From: Rathayibacter sp. VKM Ac-2857
Lineage (GTDB): Bacteria; Actinomycetota; Actinomycetes; Actinomycetales; Microbacteriaceae
Length of the DNA: 64,000 nt
NCBI RefSeq assembly: GCF_013205025.1
Contig: NZ_JABMLE010000001.1
Coordinates: forward strand, 806,001-870,000
Direction: 5' to 3'
Positions within the stretch are counted from its first letter, which is position 1. Each line of letters opens with the position of its first letter. The notes under the pieces are model-generated. The model was not told where the DNA came from. It searched no databases and saw nothing but the letters and a program-made list of their open reading frames with translations. A program made the translations under genes and the position numbers. This document shows positions 54,356 to 63,340 of the stretch, one piece after another.

Positions 54356-55179
54356 CGCGGTCGTCGGCGTACCTCGAGCGGCAGGCCGCGCTGATCCAGG
54401 AGTCCTCGCTGACGGTGGGCGACGACACGGTCCGCCTCTACTCCGGTGGTGAGCCGGCGACGGACGTCGTCCTGCTCGCGACCGGGCCGGGGCGCGGTGC
54501 CCGGGCCGACGGGGCGCTGCTGCTGCCGATGCTCGCTCGCCGGCACCGGGTGGCGGCGGTCGAGCTCGCCGACCTGCGGGATCCGCTGCGCGACGCGCCT
54601 AGCGCCGTCTGCGCCGCGCTCGACCGGCTCGGCGCCGAGCGGGCGGTGGTCGTCGGCGTATCCCTCGGCGCCTGGGCCGCGATCACCGCCGCCGAGGCGG
54701 ATCCGCGGGTGGGCGCCCTGGTGCTGGCCGCCGGCTGGCTGCACCCCACCGAGCGCCTGGTCGCGGTCTCGCGGCTGTGGGAGTCGCTGGCCGACCTCCC
54801 CGACGCCCGTGCGGACCTCGCGCGCGTGGTCGGAATCCGCACGCTCGCCGACCTCGGACCCGAGCGCGCGACTCCCCTGGCTGTCGACGCCGCGACCGCC
54901 GCGCTCCTCGCCGCGGCCGCCCGCGCCGACGCGACCGAGGCCGCGGCCCGCCTGCGCGTCCCCGCGCTGGTCGTCGGCTGCGCCGCCGACGCCGTCGTCG
55001 GCGTCGAGGGGTCGGAGGCGCTGCTCGGCGCGATCGACGACGCCCGCTACGCCGTGATCGACGCGGGCCACTGCGTGCTGGCCGAGCGGCCGGCCGAGCT
55101 GCTCGCGCTCGTCGAGCACTTCGTCGCCGACCCGCACCGCGACCCGGCCGGGTCGACGCTCCCCCGGACGATCGTCTGA
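54352..55179 (+). CDS. Alpha/beta hydrolase in the F420 operon
   Basis: A 275-residue hydrolase-fold protein. VVVGVSLGAWAAITAAE carries the nucleophile Ser, GCAADAVVG the probable Asp, and DAGHCVLAERPAELL the His. GTG at 54352 overlaps the fbiC stop as GTGA, and its own stop overlaps the next start as TGATG, so fbiC, this gene and the monooxygenase gene are translationally coupled. The substrate is unknown; hydrolysis of the ester or lactone formed by the downstream monooxygenase is a reasonable guess. Confidence 0.85.
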   Translation: MTRSSAYLERQAALIQESSLTVGDDTVRLYSGGEPATDVVLLATGPGRGARADGALLLPMLARRHRVAAVELADLRDPLRDAPSAVCAALDRLGAERAVVVGVSLGAWAAITAAEADPRVGALVLAAGWLHPTERLVAVSRLWESLADLPDARADLARVVGIRTLADLGPERATPLAVDAATAALLAAAARADATEAAARLRVPALVVGCAADAVVGVEGSEALLGAIDDARYAVIDAGHCVLAERPAELLALVEHFVADPHRDPAGSTLPRTIV

Positions 55180-56633
55180 TGGCCACCTCCGTCGACGTCG
55201 TCGTGGTCGGCGCGGGTTTCGCGGGCATCGGAGCGGCGGCCCGACTCGCGCGCCGCGCCGACGTCTCCTTCGCGGTGCTCGAGCGGGCCGACCGCGTCGG
55301 CGGCACCTGGCGCGACAACCGCTATCCGAACGTCTCCTGCGACATCCCCTCGCACCTCTACTCGTACTCGTTCGCGCCCGAGCCCGACTGGTCGGCCTTC
55401 TACGCACCGGGCGCCGAGATCCAGGCCTATCTCGAGCGGGTCGTCGAGCGCGAGCGGCTCGCGCCGCAGCTGCATCTCGGCACCGACGTGCTCGAGATGA
55501 CCTTCGACGAGCTCGCGGGGCGCTGGCGCGTCCGCACCTCGCGGGGCGACTTCGACGCGGCCGTCCTCGTGGTCTGCGCCGGGCGGCTGTCGGAGCCGCG
55601 GCTGCCCGACGTCCCGGGGCTCGAGGACTTCGCCGGGCCGGTCTTCCACTCCGCCCGCTGGCGCGACGACGTCGACCTGGACGGGGCGCGGGTCGGCATC
55701 GTCGGGTCCGGCGCCTCGGCGGTGCAGATCGTGCCGCATCTCGCCGAGCGCGCGGCGGAGATGGTGCTGTTCCAGCGCTCGGCGCCGTACGTCGTGCCCC
55801 GCCGCAACCGCTCCTACCCGCCTGCGGAGCGCCGGGCGCTCGCCCGTGCGCCGGGCGCCGTGGAGCGGCTGCGCGCCGAGCTGTTCTGGCGCGCGGAGCT
55901 CGGCTTCGCGGGCCGCGTGGGCGTGCCCGACGCCATCGACCGGCTGCGGGCGGAGGCGCTCGGCCACCTCGCCGCGCAGGTCGCGGACCCGGCCCTGCGC
56001 GCCGTGCTCACCCCCGACTACGAGATCGGCTGCAAGCGGGTGCTGCTCTCGGACGACTACTATCCCGCGCTCGCGCAGCCGCACGTGCAGGTCGTGCCGG
56101 GCCCGCTGCGCCGGATCGAGGGCTCGGCGGCCATCGGTGACGACGACGTCGCCCACGAGGTCGACGCACTGGTCCTCGCGACCGGCTTCCTCGCGACCCG
56201 CCCGCCGTTCGCCCGCCGGATCCGCGGCCGCGGCGGCGAACTGCTGGCCGACCGCTGGGGCGACGGGATGTCGGCCTACGACTCCACCGCCGTGCACGGC
56301 TTCCCGAACCTCTTCGTGATCAACGGCCCGAACGCGAGTCTCGGCCACAACTCCGCCGTGCACATGATCGAGTCACAGATCGAGTACGTGCTCGCCGCGC
56401 TCGAGCACCGCGAGGCCGCCGGCGTCGACCTCCTGGAGGTGACCGCCGAGGCCGAGGCCGCCGCCCTCGCCCGCCTCGACGCGCTCAGCGCCGACACCGT
56501 CTGGACCAACGGCGGCTGCGAGAGCTGGTACGTCGACTCCGCCTCCCGCCGCCTGACCCTGCTCTGGCCCGACTTCGCCTTCGCCTTCCGCGAGGAGCTC
56601 GGCCGCTTCGACCCGTCGGCCTACGCGCACTGA
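55179..56633 (+). CDS. Baeyer-Villiger-type flavin monooxygenase
   Basis: A 484-residue FAD- and NADPH-binding monooxygenase. It has VVVVGAGFAGIGAAARL (FAD), FAGPVFHSARW (residues 151-161, matching the FxGxxxHxxxW Baeyer-Villiger fingerprint) and VGIVGSGASAVQIV (NADP). GGTWRDNRYPNVSCDIPSHLY is also typical. It would turn ketones into esters or lactones. ATG at 55179 overlaps the preceding stop as TGATG. Followed by a repeat cluster. Confidence 0.88.
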   Translation: MATSVDVVVVGAGFAGIGAAARLARRADVSFAVLERADRVGGTWRDNRYPNVSCDIPSHLYSYSFAPEPDWSAFYAPGAEIQAYLERVVERERLAPQLHLGTDVLEMTFDELAGRWRVRTSRGDFDAAVLVVCAGRLSEPRLPDVPGLEDFAGPVFHSARWRDDVDLDGARVGIVGSGASAVQIVPHLAERAAEMVLFQRSAPYVVPRRNRSYPPAERRALARAPGAVERLRAELFWRAELGFAGRVGVPDAIDRLRAEALGHLAAQVADPALRAVLTPDYEIGCKRVLLSDDYYPALAQPHVQVVPGPLRRIEGSAAIGDDDVAHEVDALVLATGFLATRPPFARRIRGRGGELLADRWGDGMSAYDSTAVHGFPNLFVINGPNASLGHNSAVHMIESQIEYVLAALEHREAAGVDLLEVTAEAEAAALARLDALSADTVWTNGGCESWYVDSASRRLTLLWPDFAFAFREELGRFDPSAYAH

Positions 56634-56635
56634 GC

Positions 56636-57474
56636 ATGCTGATCGAGCAGCCCGCGCAGCGGGCGGCACCCTGCTGATCGAGCAATCCGCGCAGCGGGCC
56701 TCCCCATGCTGATCGAGCAGTCCGCGCAGCGGGCGTATCGAGATCCACCACCGTCAGAAGCCGAGCCTGCAGACCCGCCCTGCTGATGACCGCGGGTCTC
56801 GATACGCCCCTCCGGGGCTACTCGACCAGCATGCAGCGGCGACCCACTGGACGCGCGGCGGTGTCCGGCAAAGCTGCAGGGCCCGGTCCGGGTCCACTCG
56901 CGCGCGTCCACACTTCCGACTGGACGCGGGCGGGGCCCTGCTCCGGGTGCGAGGCCCGTTGCGGGTCCGTTCGCGCAGTCATGCTGATCGAGTAGCCCGC
57001 GAAGCGGGCGTATCGAGATCCACCACCTTCAGAAGCCGAGCCTGCAGACCCGCCCTGCTGATGACCGCGGGTCTCGATACGCCCCTCCGGGGCTACTCGA
57101 CCAGCATGCAGCGGCGACCCACTGGACGCGCGGCGGTGTCCGGCAAAGCTGCAGGGCCCGGTCCGGGTCCACTCGCGCGCGTCCACACTTCCGACTGGAC
57201 GCGGGCGGGGCCCTGCTCCGGGTGCGAGGCCCGTTGCGGGTCCGTTCGCGCAGTCATGCTGATCGAGTAGCCCGCGAAGCGGGCGTATCGAGATCCACCA
57301 CCTTCAGAAGCCGAGCCTGCAGACCCGCCCTGCTGATGACCGCGGGTCTCGATACGCCCCTCCGGGGCTACGCGACCAACATGCTTGGGCAAGCGGGGGG
57401 GGGGGGGGGGGGGGAGACGGCAGGGTCTTTCTCGGGACGCGAGGCCCGTTGCAAGGCCGCTCGCGCAGTCCTGC
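56636..57474. repeat. Tandem array of 275-bp units built from the inverted repeat
   Basis: Copies start at 56706, 56981 and 57256 (period 275 bp). The first two units are almost identical over their length, including arms, the spacer cttcagaagccgagcctgca, and a ~150-bp non-palindromic tail (cgcgcgtccacacttccgac and similar). The third is interrupted by a run of G at 57395 and decays by about 57474. Two short degenerate left arms precede the array (56636, 56672). It fills most of the 922-bp gap between the monooxygenase and the toxin locus; no gene is visible. Confidence 0.9.
57395..57414. repeat. Run of 20 consecutive G
   Basis: An uninterrupted poly-G tract in the third repeat unit, about 140 bp before the toxin-locus gene at 57556. 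Such a tract is prone to slippage, and its exact length in the assembly is uncertain. Confidence 0.9.
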
Positions 57475-57555
57475 CGGTGGCCCGCGCGCGCAGAGGGCGC
57501 CGAATCCTTCATGTCGCGAGCGCCGTCGCCTACCTTCGTGAAGCAGGAGGGGACG

Positions 57556-57879
57556 ATGAGCGAGAGCAGCACGGAGCGAGTGCTCTACGGCGCGAGCAAG
57601 CAGTACGCCCTGCCTCCGAGCCTCGAGGACCGCGACGGCCCGGCTTCCGGCGTCATCGAGCTGCCCCTCGCTGTGTACTGGGGCCCGGACCCGGTGGTCG
57701 ACCTCGGGACGGACAGTGGCGCGGAAAAGGCGTATCAGGCCCTCATCCAGGAGGGCCATGTGCGGGATCTCGTCGCTCTGATCGACTCGACGCGCCTGCG
57801 TACCGTCTGGGCGGAACTCCTGATCCCGCGTCGAGCACGGGCGGAATGGGAGACCCGATTCCCGGAGCTGGTGACGTGA
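57556..57879 (+). CDS. Possible antitoxin partner of the AbiEii-like gene
   Basis: A 107-residue protein with GVIELPLAVYWGPDPVVDL and RLRTVWAELLIPRRARAEWETRFPELVT. Not recognised. AGGAGGGGA precedes the ATG at 57556. Its stop overlaps the GTG of the AbiEii-like gene as GTGA, the tight linkage typical of toxin-antitoxin pairs, so an antitoxin role is inferred from position only. Confidence 0.6.
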   Translation: MSESSTERVLYGASKQYALPPSLEDRDGPASGVIELPLAVYWGPDPVVDLGTDSGAEKAYQALIQEGHVRDLVALIDSTRLRTVWAELLIPRRARAEWETRFPELVT

Positions 57880-58530
57880 TCGCCGATTCGACCGAGCTCC
57901 AGCGGGCAGTCGCCCGAGCTGCACTGGAAGCACTGCACGATCACTCCTTCGCGCTCGCAGGCTCGGAGCGATTCGCGAGCACGGCTTCATCCACCGCCTG
58001 TCCCACGACGTCGATCTGTTCAGTGACGATCTGCAGTCGTTCGGCGAGGCGGTCGGTGTGGTGGCGAGGGGACTGGTCGCCGACTCCTACTCGGTGGAGA
58101 TCGTCCGGCGTACGCGCAGCTCCTCGTGACGACCGCGTCCGGAGAGGCGGTCTCGCTGGACCTCGCCGTCGACTGGCGCTCGAGCGCTCCGACGTCGTCC
58201 GACGTCGGCCCGGTCCTCTCGGTGGAGGACGCCGTCGGGAGCAAGGTCGTCGCGATCTACGGTCGGACCGAGGCTCGCGACTTCCTCGATCTCGATTCGA
58301 TCCGCCGATCGGGACGCTTCAGCGATGCCGAGCTGCTGCGTCTGGCAGCAGAGCGCGATGACGGGTTCGAGGCTGGGATGTACGCCCGTCAACTCGGCGC
58401 GATCGAGCGGATCCGCGAGGAGCGCTTCGCCGAATACGGCGTGAACGGCGAGGAGCTCGCCGCAGTCCGCAGGCGAATCCTCGAGTGGGCCGACATCATC
58501 CTGTCGTCCGACGGTCGGCCCGAGCCCTGA
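57876..58530 (+). pseudogene. AbiEii/AbiGii-type nucleotidyltransferase toxin, frameshifted
   Basis: Three reading frames in turn encode a continuous nucleotidyltransferase. Frame 1 gives IADSTELQRAVARAALEALHDHSFALAGS; frame 2 from about 57964 gives AIREHGFIHRLSHDVDLFSDD (the DxD catalytic motif) up to VEIVR; frame 3 from about 58108 gives AYAQLLVTTASGEAVSLDLAVDW through ERFAEYGVNGEELAAVRRRILEWADI. Breaks at about 57963 (one missing G would restore it) and 58104-58110 make the ~217-residue protein non-functional as read. Sequencing error is possible. Confidence 0.8.
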
Positions 58531-58664
58531 TCCCGGAGCCTCGTCACCCGGCCCGAGGTCGGCCGAGGTCTTCGACCGATGCCGGCGATGTCCCAGCCGG
58601 GTGACGGCAGGACAGCGACGCGCGATCATGGACGCACCCGATCCCCGCTCGACAGGACCCCCGC

Positions 58665-61544
58665 ATGCCGTCCGCCGCCCCGCCGCCCCCGCCCGCCCTC
58701 GACCACGACGCCGCGGCCGCGCTGCTGCGCACGCGCTACCGGCTGAAGGGCACGCTGCGCGAGCTGGGCAGCAACCAGGACCGCAACGTCCTCGTCGACA
58801 CCGGCGGCGAGCGGCTCCTGCTTAAGATCGCGAATCCGGCGACGCCGAGAGGGCGGATCGAGGCGCAGACGGCGGCCGTCGCGCGCCTCGCCGAGGACCT
58901 CGACGGCGTCCGGCTCCCGCGCGTGCGCCCCGACCGCAAGGGCCGCACTCTGCACGAGATCGACCTGGGCGGCACGACCGCCGCGGCCCGGGTCCTCGAC
59001 TTCGTCCCCGGCCGGACCCTCTCCGGCTCCGGCTACCTGTCCCCCGCCGTCGTCCGGGCGATGGGCGACCTCGCCGCCCGCGTCGACGTCGCGCTCGCCG
59101 AGCAGCCACTCGACGGCCTCGAGGAGACCGACCAGTGGGACCTCCGCCGCGCGGGCCCGGTCGTCGACGCGCTGATCGGCCGCGTACCCCGTCGCTCGGC
59201 CCGCGCGATCCGGACGGCCGTCGACGCGGCGCGGGCGGTCGTCGATCCGCTCGCCGCCGCGCTCCCGGTGCAGCTCGTGCACGGCGATCTCACCGACGAC
59301 AACGTGGTGGTCGGCGCGGGCACACTGCCGGACGGCGTGATCGACTTCGGCGACCTCGGCGAGGGCTGGGCGGTCGGCGAGCTCGCGATCACGCTGTCCT
59401 CGCTCCTGCACCACGCGGACGCCGACGCGGCCACGGTGCTCCGCGCCGCCACCGCCTACGACGCCGTGCGCCCGCTCGCCGACGCCGAGATCGAGGCGCT
59501 CTGGCCGCTCGTCGTGCTCCGGGCGGCGGTGCTCGTCGTCAGCGCCCACGACGTCCTCGCCGGCGATCCGGGCAACGACTACGCCCGCGAGAACCTCGAG
59601 CACGAGCGGCTGATCCTCGGCCGGGCGACCGCTGCGCCGCTGCCGGTGCTGCAGGCGCTGGTCCGGCGGGCTCTCGGTCGGCCGGGTGCACCGGCCGCGC
59701 TGTCCACCGCGGTCCCCGTGCTCGGCGGCATCGACGCGGTCGTCGTCGACCTCTCCCCCGAGAGCCCGGCACTCGACGCCGGCCGCTGGCTGGACGACGA
59801 CGCCGAGCCCGCCCTCGCCCGCGCGGCGCTCGCCGGTGGCGCCGGGGCCGCGGTGCTCCGCTACGGCGAGCGCCGCCTGACCCGCGGCCGCCCGCACACC
59901 GCGCACGAGCCCGAGACGACCGCGCTGGTCGTGGAGGTCCACCTCCCCGCGCGGACCTCCCTGAGCGCCCCGTTCGACGCGGAGGTGGGCGGCGGCGTCC
60001 CCGGCGGAGTCACGCTCCTCGCCGACGGCGTCCGATTGCGTCTCGACGGCGTCGACGAGCCGCCCGCACCCGGCACCCGGGTGGCCGCGGGCGAACCGCT
60101 CGGCACCGCCCGCGGACTCCTGCGAGCCCAGGCCGCACCGCGCGCGCTCGACGAGGTCGACCTCCCGCCGTTCGCGAGCGGGCGCTGGGCCGACGCCTGG
60201 CTCGACGTCCTCCTCGACCCGACCCCGCTGCTCCTCGGTCGCGCCCTGCCCGCACCGCACCCCGACCCCGAGGTGCTCGAGCGGCGCCTCGCGCACCTCG
60301 CCGAGGCGCAGGAGCACTACTTCGAGGACCCGCCCACGATGCTGCGCGGCTGGCGCGAGCACCTCGTCGACGACTCCGGCCGCGTGCACCTCGACGTGCT
60401 CAACAACGTGACCTCGATCGGCCACGCCCACCCGCTGCTCGTCGAGCGCGTCGAGCGCCAGTGGCGGCTGCTCAACACCAACTCGCGCTTCTCCTACCCC
60501 GCGATCGGCGAGTTCTGCGAGCGGCTGGCTGCCCTGCTGCCGGAGGAGCTCGACACCGTGCTGCTCATCAACAGCGGCACGGAGGCGGCCGACCTGGCAC
60601 TGCGGATCGCCCGTGCCTGGTCGGGACGGGACGACGTGCTGGCGGTGCGGGAGGCGTATCACGGCTGGTCGGGCCTGTCCGATGCGGTCTCCACCTCCGT
60701 CGCCGACAACCCCGACGCGCTCGCGACCCGGCCGTCCTGGGTGCACACCCTGGACGCGCCGAACAGCTACCGCGGCACGCACCGCGGGGCCGAGGCGCAC
60801 CGCTACGCGCCGGAGGCGGTCGCCCGGATCGAGGAGCTGGCCGCGGCCGGCACTCCCCCGGGCGGCTTCATCGCCGAGACCTTCTACGGCAACGCCGGCG
60901 GCATCCCGCTGCCCGACGGCTACCTCGCCGCGGTCTACCCGGCCGTCCGCGCGCACGGCGGGCTCTGCATCGCCGATGAGGTGCAGGTCGGCTACGGCCG
61001 CCTCGGCGACTGGTTCTGGGGCTTCGAGCAGCAGGGCGTCGTGCCCGACGTCGTCGCCGTCGCGAAGGCGATGGGCAACGGCCACCCGCTCGGCGCGGTC
61101 GTGACGACCCGCGCGATCGCCGACCGCTACCGCTCGCAGGGCTCGTTCTTCTCCTCGGCGGGCGGCAGCCCCGTCAGCTCCGTGGTGGGGTCGACGGTGC
61201 TCGACGTGCTCGCCGGCGAGCAGCTGCAGGAGAACGCACGGACGACCGGCGCGCACCTCCGCCGCCGGCTCGAGGAGCTCGCCGAGCGCCACCCGCTGAT
61301 CGGCGCCGTGCACGGCAGCGGGCTGTACCTCGGCCTCGAGCTGGTCCGCGACCGGGAGACTCTCGAGCCGGCGACCGTGGAGACGCGCGCGATCTGCGAG
61401 CGCCTCCGCGAGCGCGGCGTGATCGTCCAGCCCACCTCCGACCGCCAGTGCGTGCTGAAGATCAAGCCGCCGCTCTGCTTCACCGTCGAGAGCGCCGACT
61501 TCTTCGCCGACCAGCTCGACGAGGTGCTGACGACCGGCTGGTGA
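58665..61544 (+). CDS. Kinase-like / aminotransferase class III fusion protein
   Basis: A 959-residue three-part protein. Residues ~15-330 are an aminoglycoside-phosphotransferase/choline-kinase-like domain (LVHGDLTDDNVVVG with catalytic Asp, VIDFGDLGEGW). Residues ~340-510 contain a lysostaphin-type/biotinyl-like beta segment (DAEVGGGVPGGVTLLADG; PGTRVAAGEPLG). Residues ~520-959 are a PLP class III aminotransferase (HLDVLNNVTSIGHAHPLLV, NSGTEAADLALRIAR, IADEVQVGYGRLG, VVAVAKAMGNGHPLGAVVT with the PLP Lys). It resembles phosphoethanolamine/hydroxylysine phospho-lyase relatives; the substrate is unknown. ATG at 58665. Confidence 0.88.
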   Translation: MPSAAPPPPPALDHDAAAALLRTRYRLKGTLRELGSNQDRNVLVDTGGERLLLKIANPATPRGRIEAQTAAVARLAEDLDGVRLPRVRPDRKGRTLHEIDLGGTTAAARVLDFVPGRTLSGSGYLSPAVVRAMGDLAARVDVALAEQPLDGLEETDQWDLRRAGPVVDALIGRVPRRSARAIRTAVDAARAVVDPLAAALPVQLVHGDLTDDNVVVGAGTLPDGVIDFGDLGEGWAVGELAITLSSLLHHADADAATVLRAATAYDAVRPLADAEIEALWPLVVLRAAVLVVSAHDVLAGDPGNDYARENLEHERLILGRATAAPLPVLQALVRRALGRPGAPAALSTAVPVLGGIDAVVVDLSPESPALDAGRWLDDDAEPALARAALAGGAGAAVLRYGERRLTRGRPHTAHEPETTALVVEVHLPARTSLSAPFDAEVGGGVPGGVTLLADGVRLRLDGVDEPPAPGTRVAAGEPLGTARGLLRAQAAPRALDEVDLPPFASGRWADAWLDVLLDPTPLLLGRALPAPHPDPEVLERRLAHLAEAQEHYFEDPPTMLRGWREHLVDDSGRVHLDVLNNVTSIGHAHPLLVERVERQWRLLNTNSRFSYPAIGEFCERLAALLPEELDTVLLINSGTEAADLALRIARAWSGRDDVLAVREAYHGWSGLSDAVSTSVADNPDALATRPSWVHTLDAPNSYRGTHRGAEAHRYAPEAVARIEELAAAGTPPGGFIAETFYGNAGGIPLPDGYLAAVYPAVRAHGGLCIADEVQVGYGRLGDWFWGFEQQGVVPDVVAVAKAMGNGHPLGAVVTTRAIADRYRSQGSFFSSAGGSPVSSVVGSTVLDVLAGEQLQENARTTGAHLRRRLEELAERHPLIGAVHGSGLYLGLELVRDRETLEPATVETRAICERLRERGVIVQPTSDRQCVLKIKPPLCFTVESADFFADQLDEVLTTGW

Positions 61545-61556
61545 GCGCGGCGAGCC

Positions 61557-62312
61557 TCATCCCCGCGCCCCGCCCGCCAGCATCCGCCGCACGACCACGC
61601 GCTCGGTGAGCGTCCACGTCGTCGTGACCGTCAGGTAGAGCGTCGCCGCGAGCGGCACGAACGCCGCGAACAGCACCGTGAGGAACGGCATCCAGCTGAG
61701 CACCCCCGTGAGCTGCGCGACGGCCGCGGGCGTCCCCTCCGGCACCGGGGTGAGCGCCGCCTGCCGCAGCGCGACGCGGCGCGCCAGCCACGAGACGAGC
61801 GCGATCACCCCGAGGAGCACCGCGAACACGCCGAGCTGCGCGGGCTCGCCGCCGCCGAGCGCCGTGACGAAGGAGCGGCCCAGCGGCACGTCCAGCAGCC
61901 GCGCGTCCAGCAGCGCGTTGCCGTGCCCCGCGATGTCCGGGTGCACGAACAGCCCGTAGAGCAGCGAGACCACGGGCGCCTGCAGCAGCACCGGGAGGCA
62001 GCCCGCGAGCGGCGAGGCCTTCTCGTCGGCGTAGAGCTTCATGGTGGCGCGCTGCAGCGCCTCCGGATTCTTCGCGTGCTTCCGCTGCAGCTCGCGCAGC
62101 AGCGGGGCGAGTCGGCGGCGGGTGATCTCGGCCCGCCCCTGCGAGATCCCGACCGGGATCAGCAGCACGCGGACGAGGAGGGTCACCAGCACGATCGCGG
62201 CGGCGGCCGAGGCACCGCCCGCGAGCGGCTCGAGGGCCGAAGCGAGGCCGGTGACGAGGTGGGAGGCGGCGTCGAGCGCCGCCGCGATGGGCGTGAAGTC
62301 GTAGAAGTTCAA
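61557..62312 (-). CDS. YidC/Oxa1-family membrane protein insertase
   Basis: A 251-residue membrane protein that helps place proteins into the membrane. Visible are VTLLVRVLLIPVGISQGRAEITRRRLAPLLRELQRKH (conserved Arg in the groove), LAGCLPVLLQAPVVSLLYGLF and ending helices LTGVLSWMPFLTVLFAAF and PLAATLYLTVTTTWTL. It is short for YidC and lacks the large periplasmic domain. The start is TTG with AGGA upstream on the minus strand. Likely a second, stand-alone paralogue, since rpmH and rnpA are not nearby. Confidence 0.85.
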   Translation of the reverse strand: MNFYDFTPIAAALDAASHLVTGLASALEPLAGGASAAAAIVLVTLLVRVLLIPVGISQGRAEITRRRLAPLLRELQRKHAKNPEALQRATMKLYADEKASPLAGCLPVLLQAPVVSLLYGLFVHPDIAGHGNALLDARLLDVPLGRSFVTALGGGEPAQLGVFAVLLGVIALVSWLARRVALRQAALTPVPEGTPAAVAQLTGVLSWMPFLTVLFAAFVPLAATLYLTVTTTWTLTERVVVRRMLAGGARG

Positions 62313-62378
62313 GAGAGTCCTGTCGTCGGGAGGTGAGCGCGATCGCGAACGGTCGCGGCTCCCGGGCAGAACTCGGGG

Positions 62379-62672
62379 CTACGCGACCAGTCCCGGCAGA
62401 CCCGGCGCGCGCGAGCGCACGCGGCCTGCCGTGCGCGGGTGCTGCGGCGAGGGCTGCGCGGCGAGGCCGAGCCGGTGCTCCCGGGCCCTGCGTCCGATCG
62501 ACAGCACGGGCCGGCGAGCGCCGACGGCGAGATAGCGCGCTCCGAGGACGAGGGCGGCGACCGCGGTCGTGGTGACGACCAGCACGACGGCGGCATCGGG
62601 ACTCGACACGAGCGCGAGCAGCAGGAACGTCCCGCTCAGCAGAGCGAGGAGCTGCTCGAGGTGCGCGCGCAC
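62379..62672 (-). CDS. Small membrane protein (DUF6412-like)
   Basis: A 97-residue protein with two hydrophobic segments (LLALLSGTFLLLALVSS; AAVVLVVTTTAVAALVLGA) and a basic C-terminus. GTG at 62672 follows GGAAGGA on the minus strand. It lies 66 bp upstream of the YidC-like gene on the same strand, a pairing I recall from Microbacteriaceae. Possibly a partner of the insertase. Confidence 0.65.
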   Translation of the reverse strand: MRAHLEQLLALLSGTFLLLALVSSPDAAVVLVVTTTAVAALVLGARYLAVGARRPVLSIGRRAREHRLGLAAQPSPQHPRTAGRVRSRAPGLPGLVA

Positions 62673-62792
62673 GGGAGTCCTTCCGACCCGACCAGGCTAG
62701 CGGCCCGTGCGCCGCGGCCGGTCAGGGTAGGCCCCCCGCTCCGCCGCGGCCAGCCGTCGCCGGGCAACGCCCGAGCCGACGATAATCGGGGG

Positions 62793-63290
62793 ATGCGTGA
62801 AGACGACGATGTCGATCTGGTGATCGACGCGTGGGCCGACGCCCTGCCCGATCTCGACTTCGCCCCGCTCGACGTCCTCTCCCGTCTGCGCCGGCTCAGC
62901 CCCCGCGTGCAGGAGGTGCGGCGCCTCTCCTTCGCGGCCGGCGAGCTCGCCCCGTGGGAGTTCGAGCTGCTCTCGCTGCTGCGCCAGAACCCGGCCGGCA
63001 CGATGACCCCGTCCGTGCTGTCGACGCGCCTGGGCATCTCGAGCGGCAACCTCGCCAGCCGCGTCGACCGGCTCGGCGCGCGCGGCCTCGTCGTCCGCGA
63101 GCAGAACGCCGCCGACTCGCGCAGCAAGATCGTCTCGCTCACCCCGCGCGGCACGAAGCGGGTCGACGACGCCATGCGGCACCTGGTCGCGGCCGAGGGC
63201 GAGGTCCTCGCCGACCTCGACTCCCGCCAGATCGGCGTCCTCATCGAGTGCCTGCGCACCATCAGCGCGACCCTCGACCGCCTCGACTGA
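62793..63290 (+). CDS. MarR-family transcriptional regulator
   Basis: A 165-residue winged-helix regulator. FELLSLLRQNPAGTMTPSVLSTRLGISSGNLASRVDRLGARGLVVREQNAADSR contains the recognition helix and wing; GTKRVDDAMRHLVAAEGEVLADL is the dimerisation helix. GATAAT (62781-62786) is six bases before the ATG, giving a leaderless transcript. It is divergent from the DUF6412-like/YidC-like genes, which it might control. Confidence 0.9.
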   Translation: MREDDDVDLVIDAWADALPDLDFAPLDVLSRLRRLSPRVQEVRRLSFAAGELAPWEFELLSLLRQNPAGTMTPSVLSTRLGISSGNLASRVDRLGARGLVVREQNAADSRSKIVSLTPRGTKRVDDAMRHLVAAEGEVLADLDSRQIGVLIECLRTISATLDRLD

Positions 63291-63340
63291 CCACTCGGTC
63301 GCCGTGCGCCGGCGGCGCCGCACCGGGGATACTCGACGGG

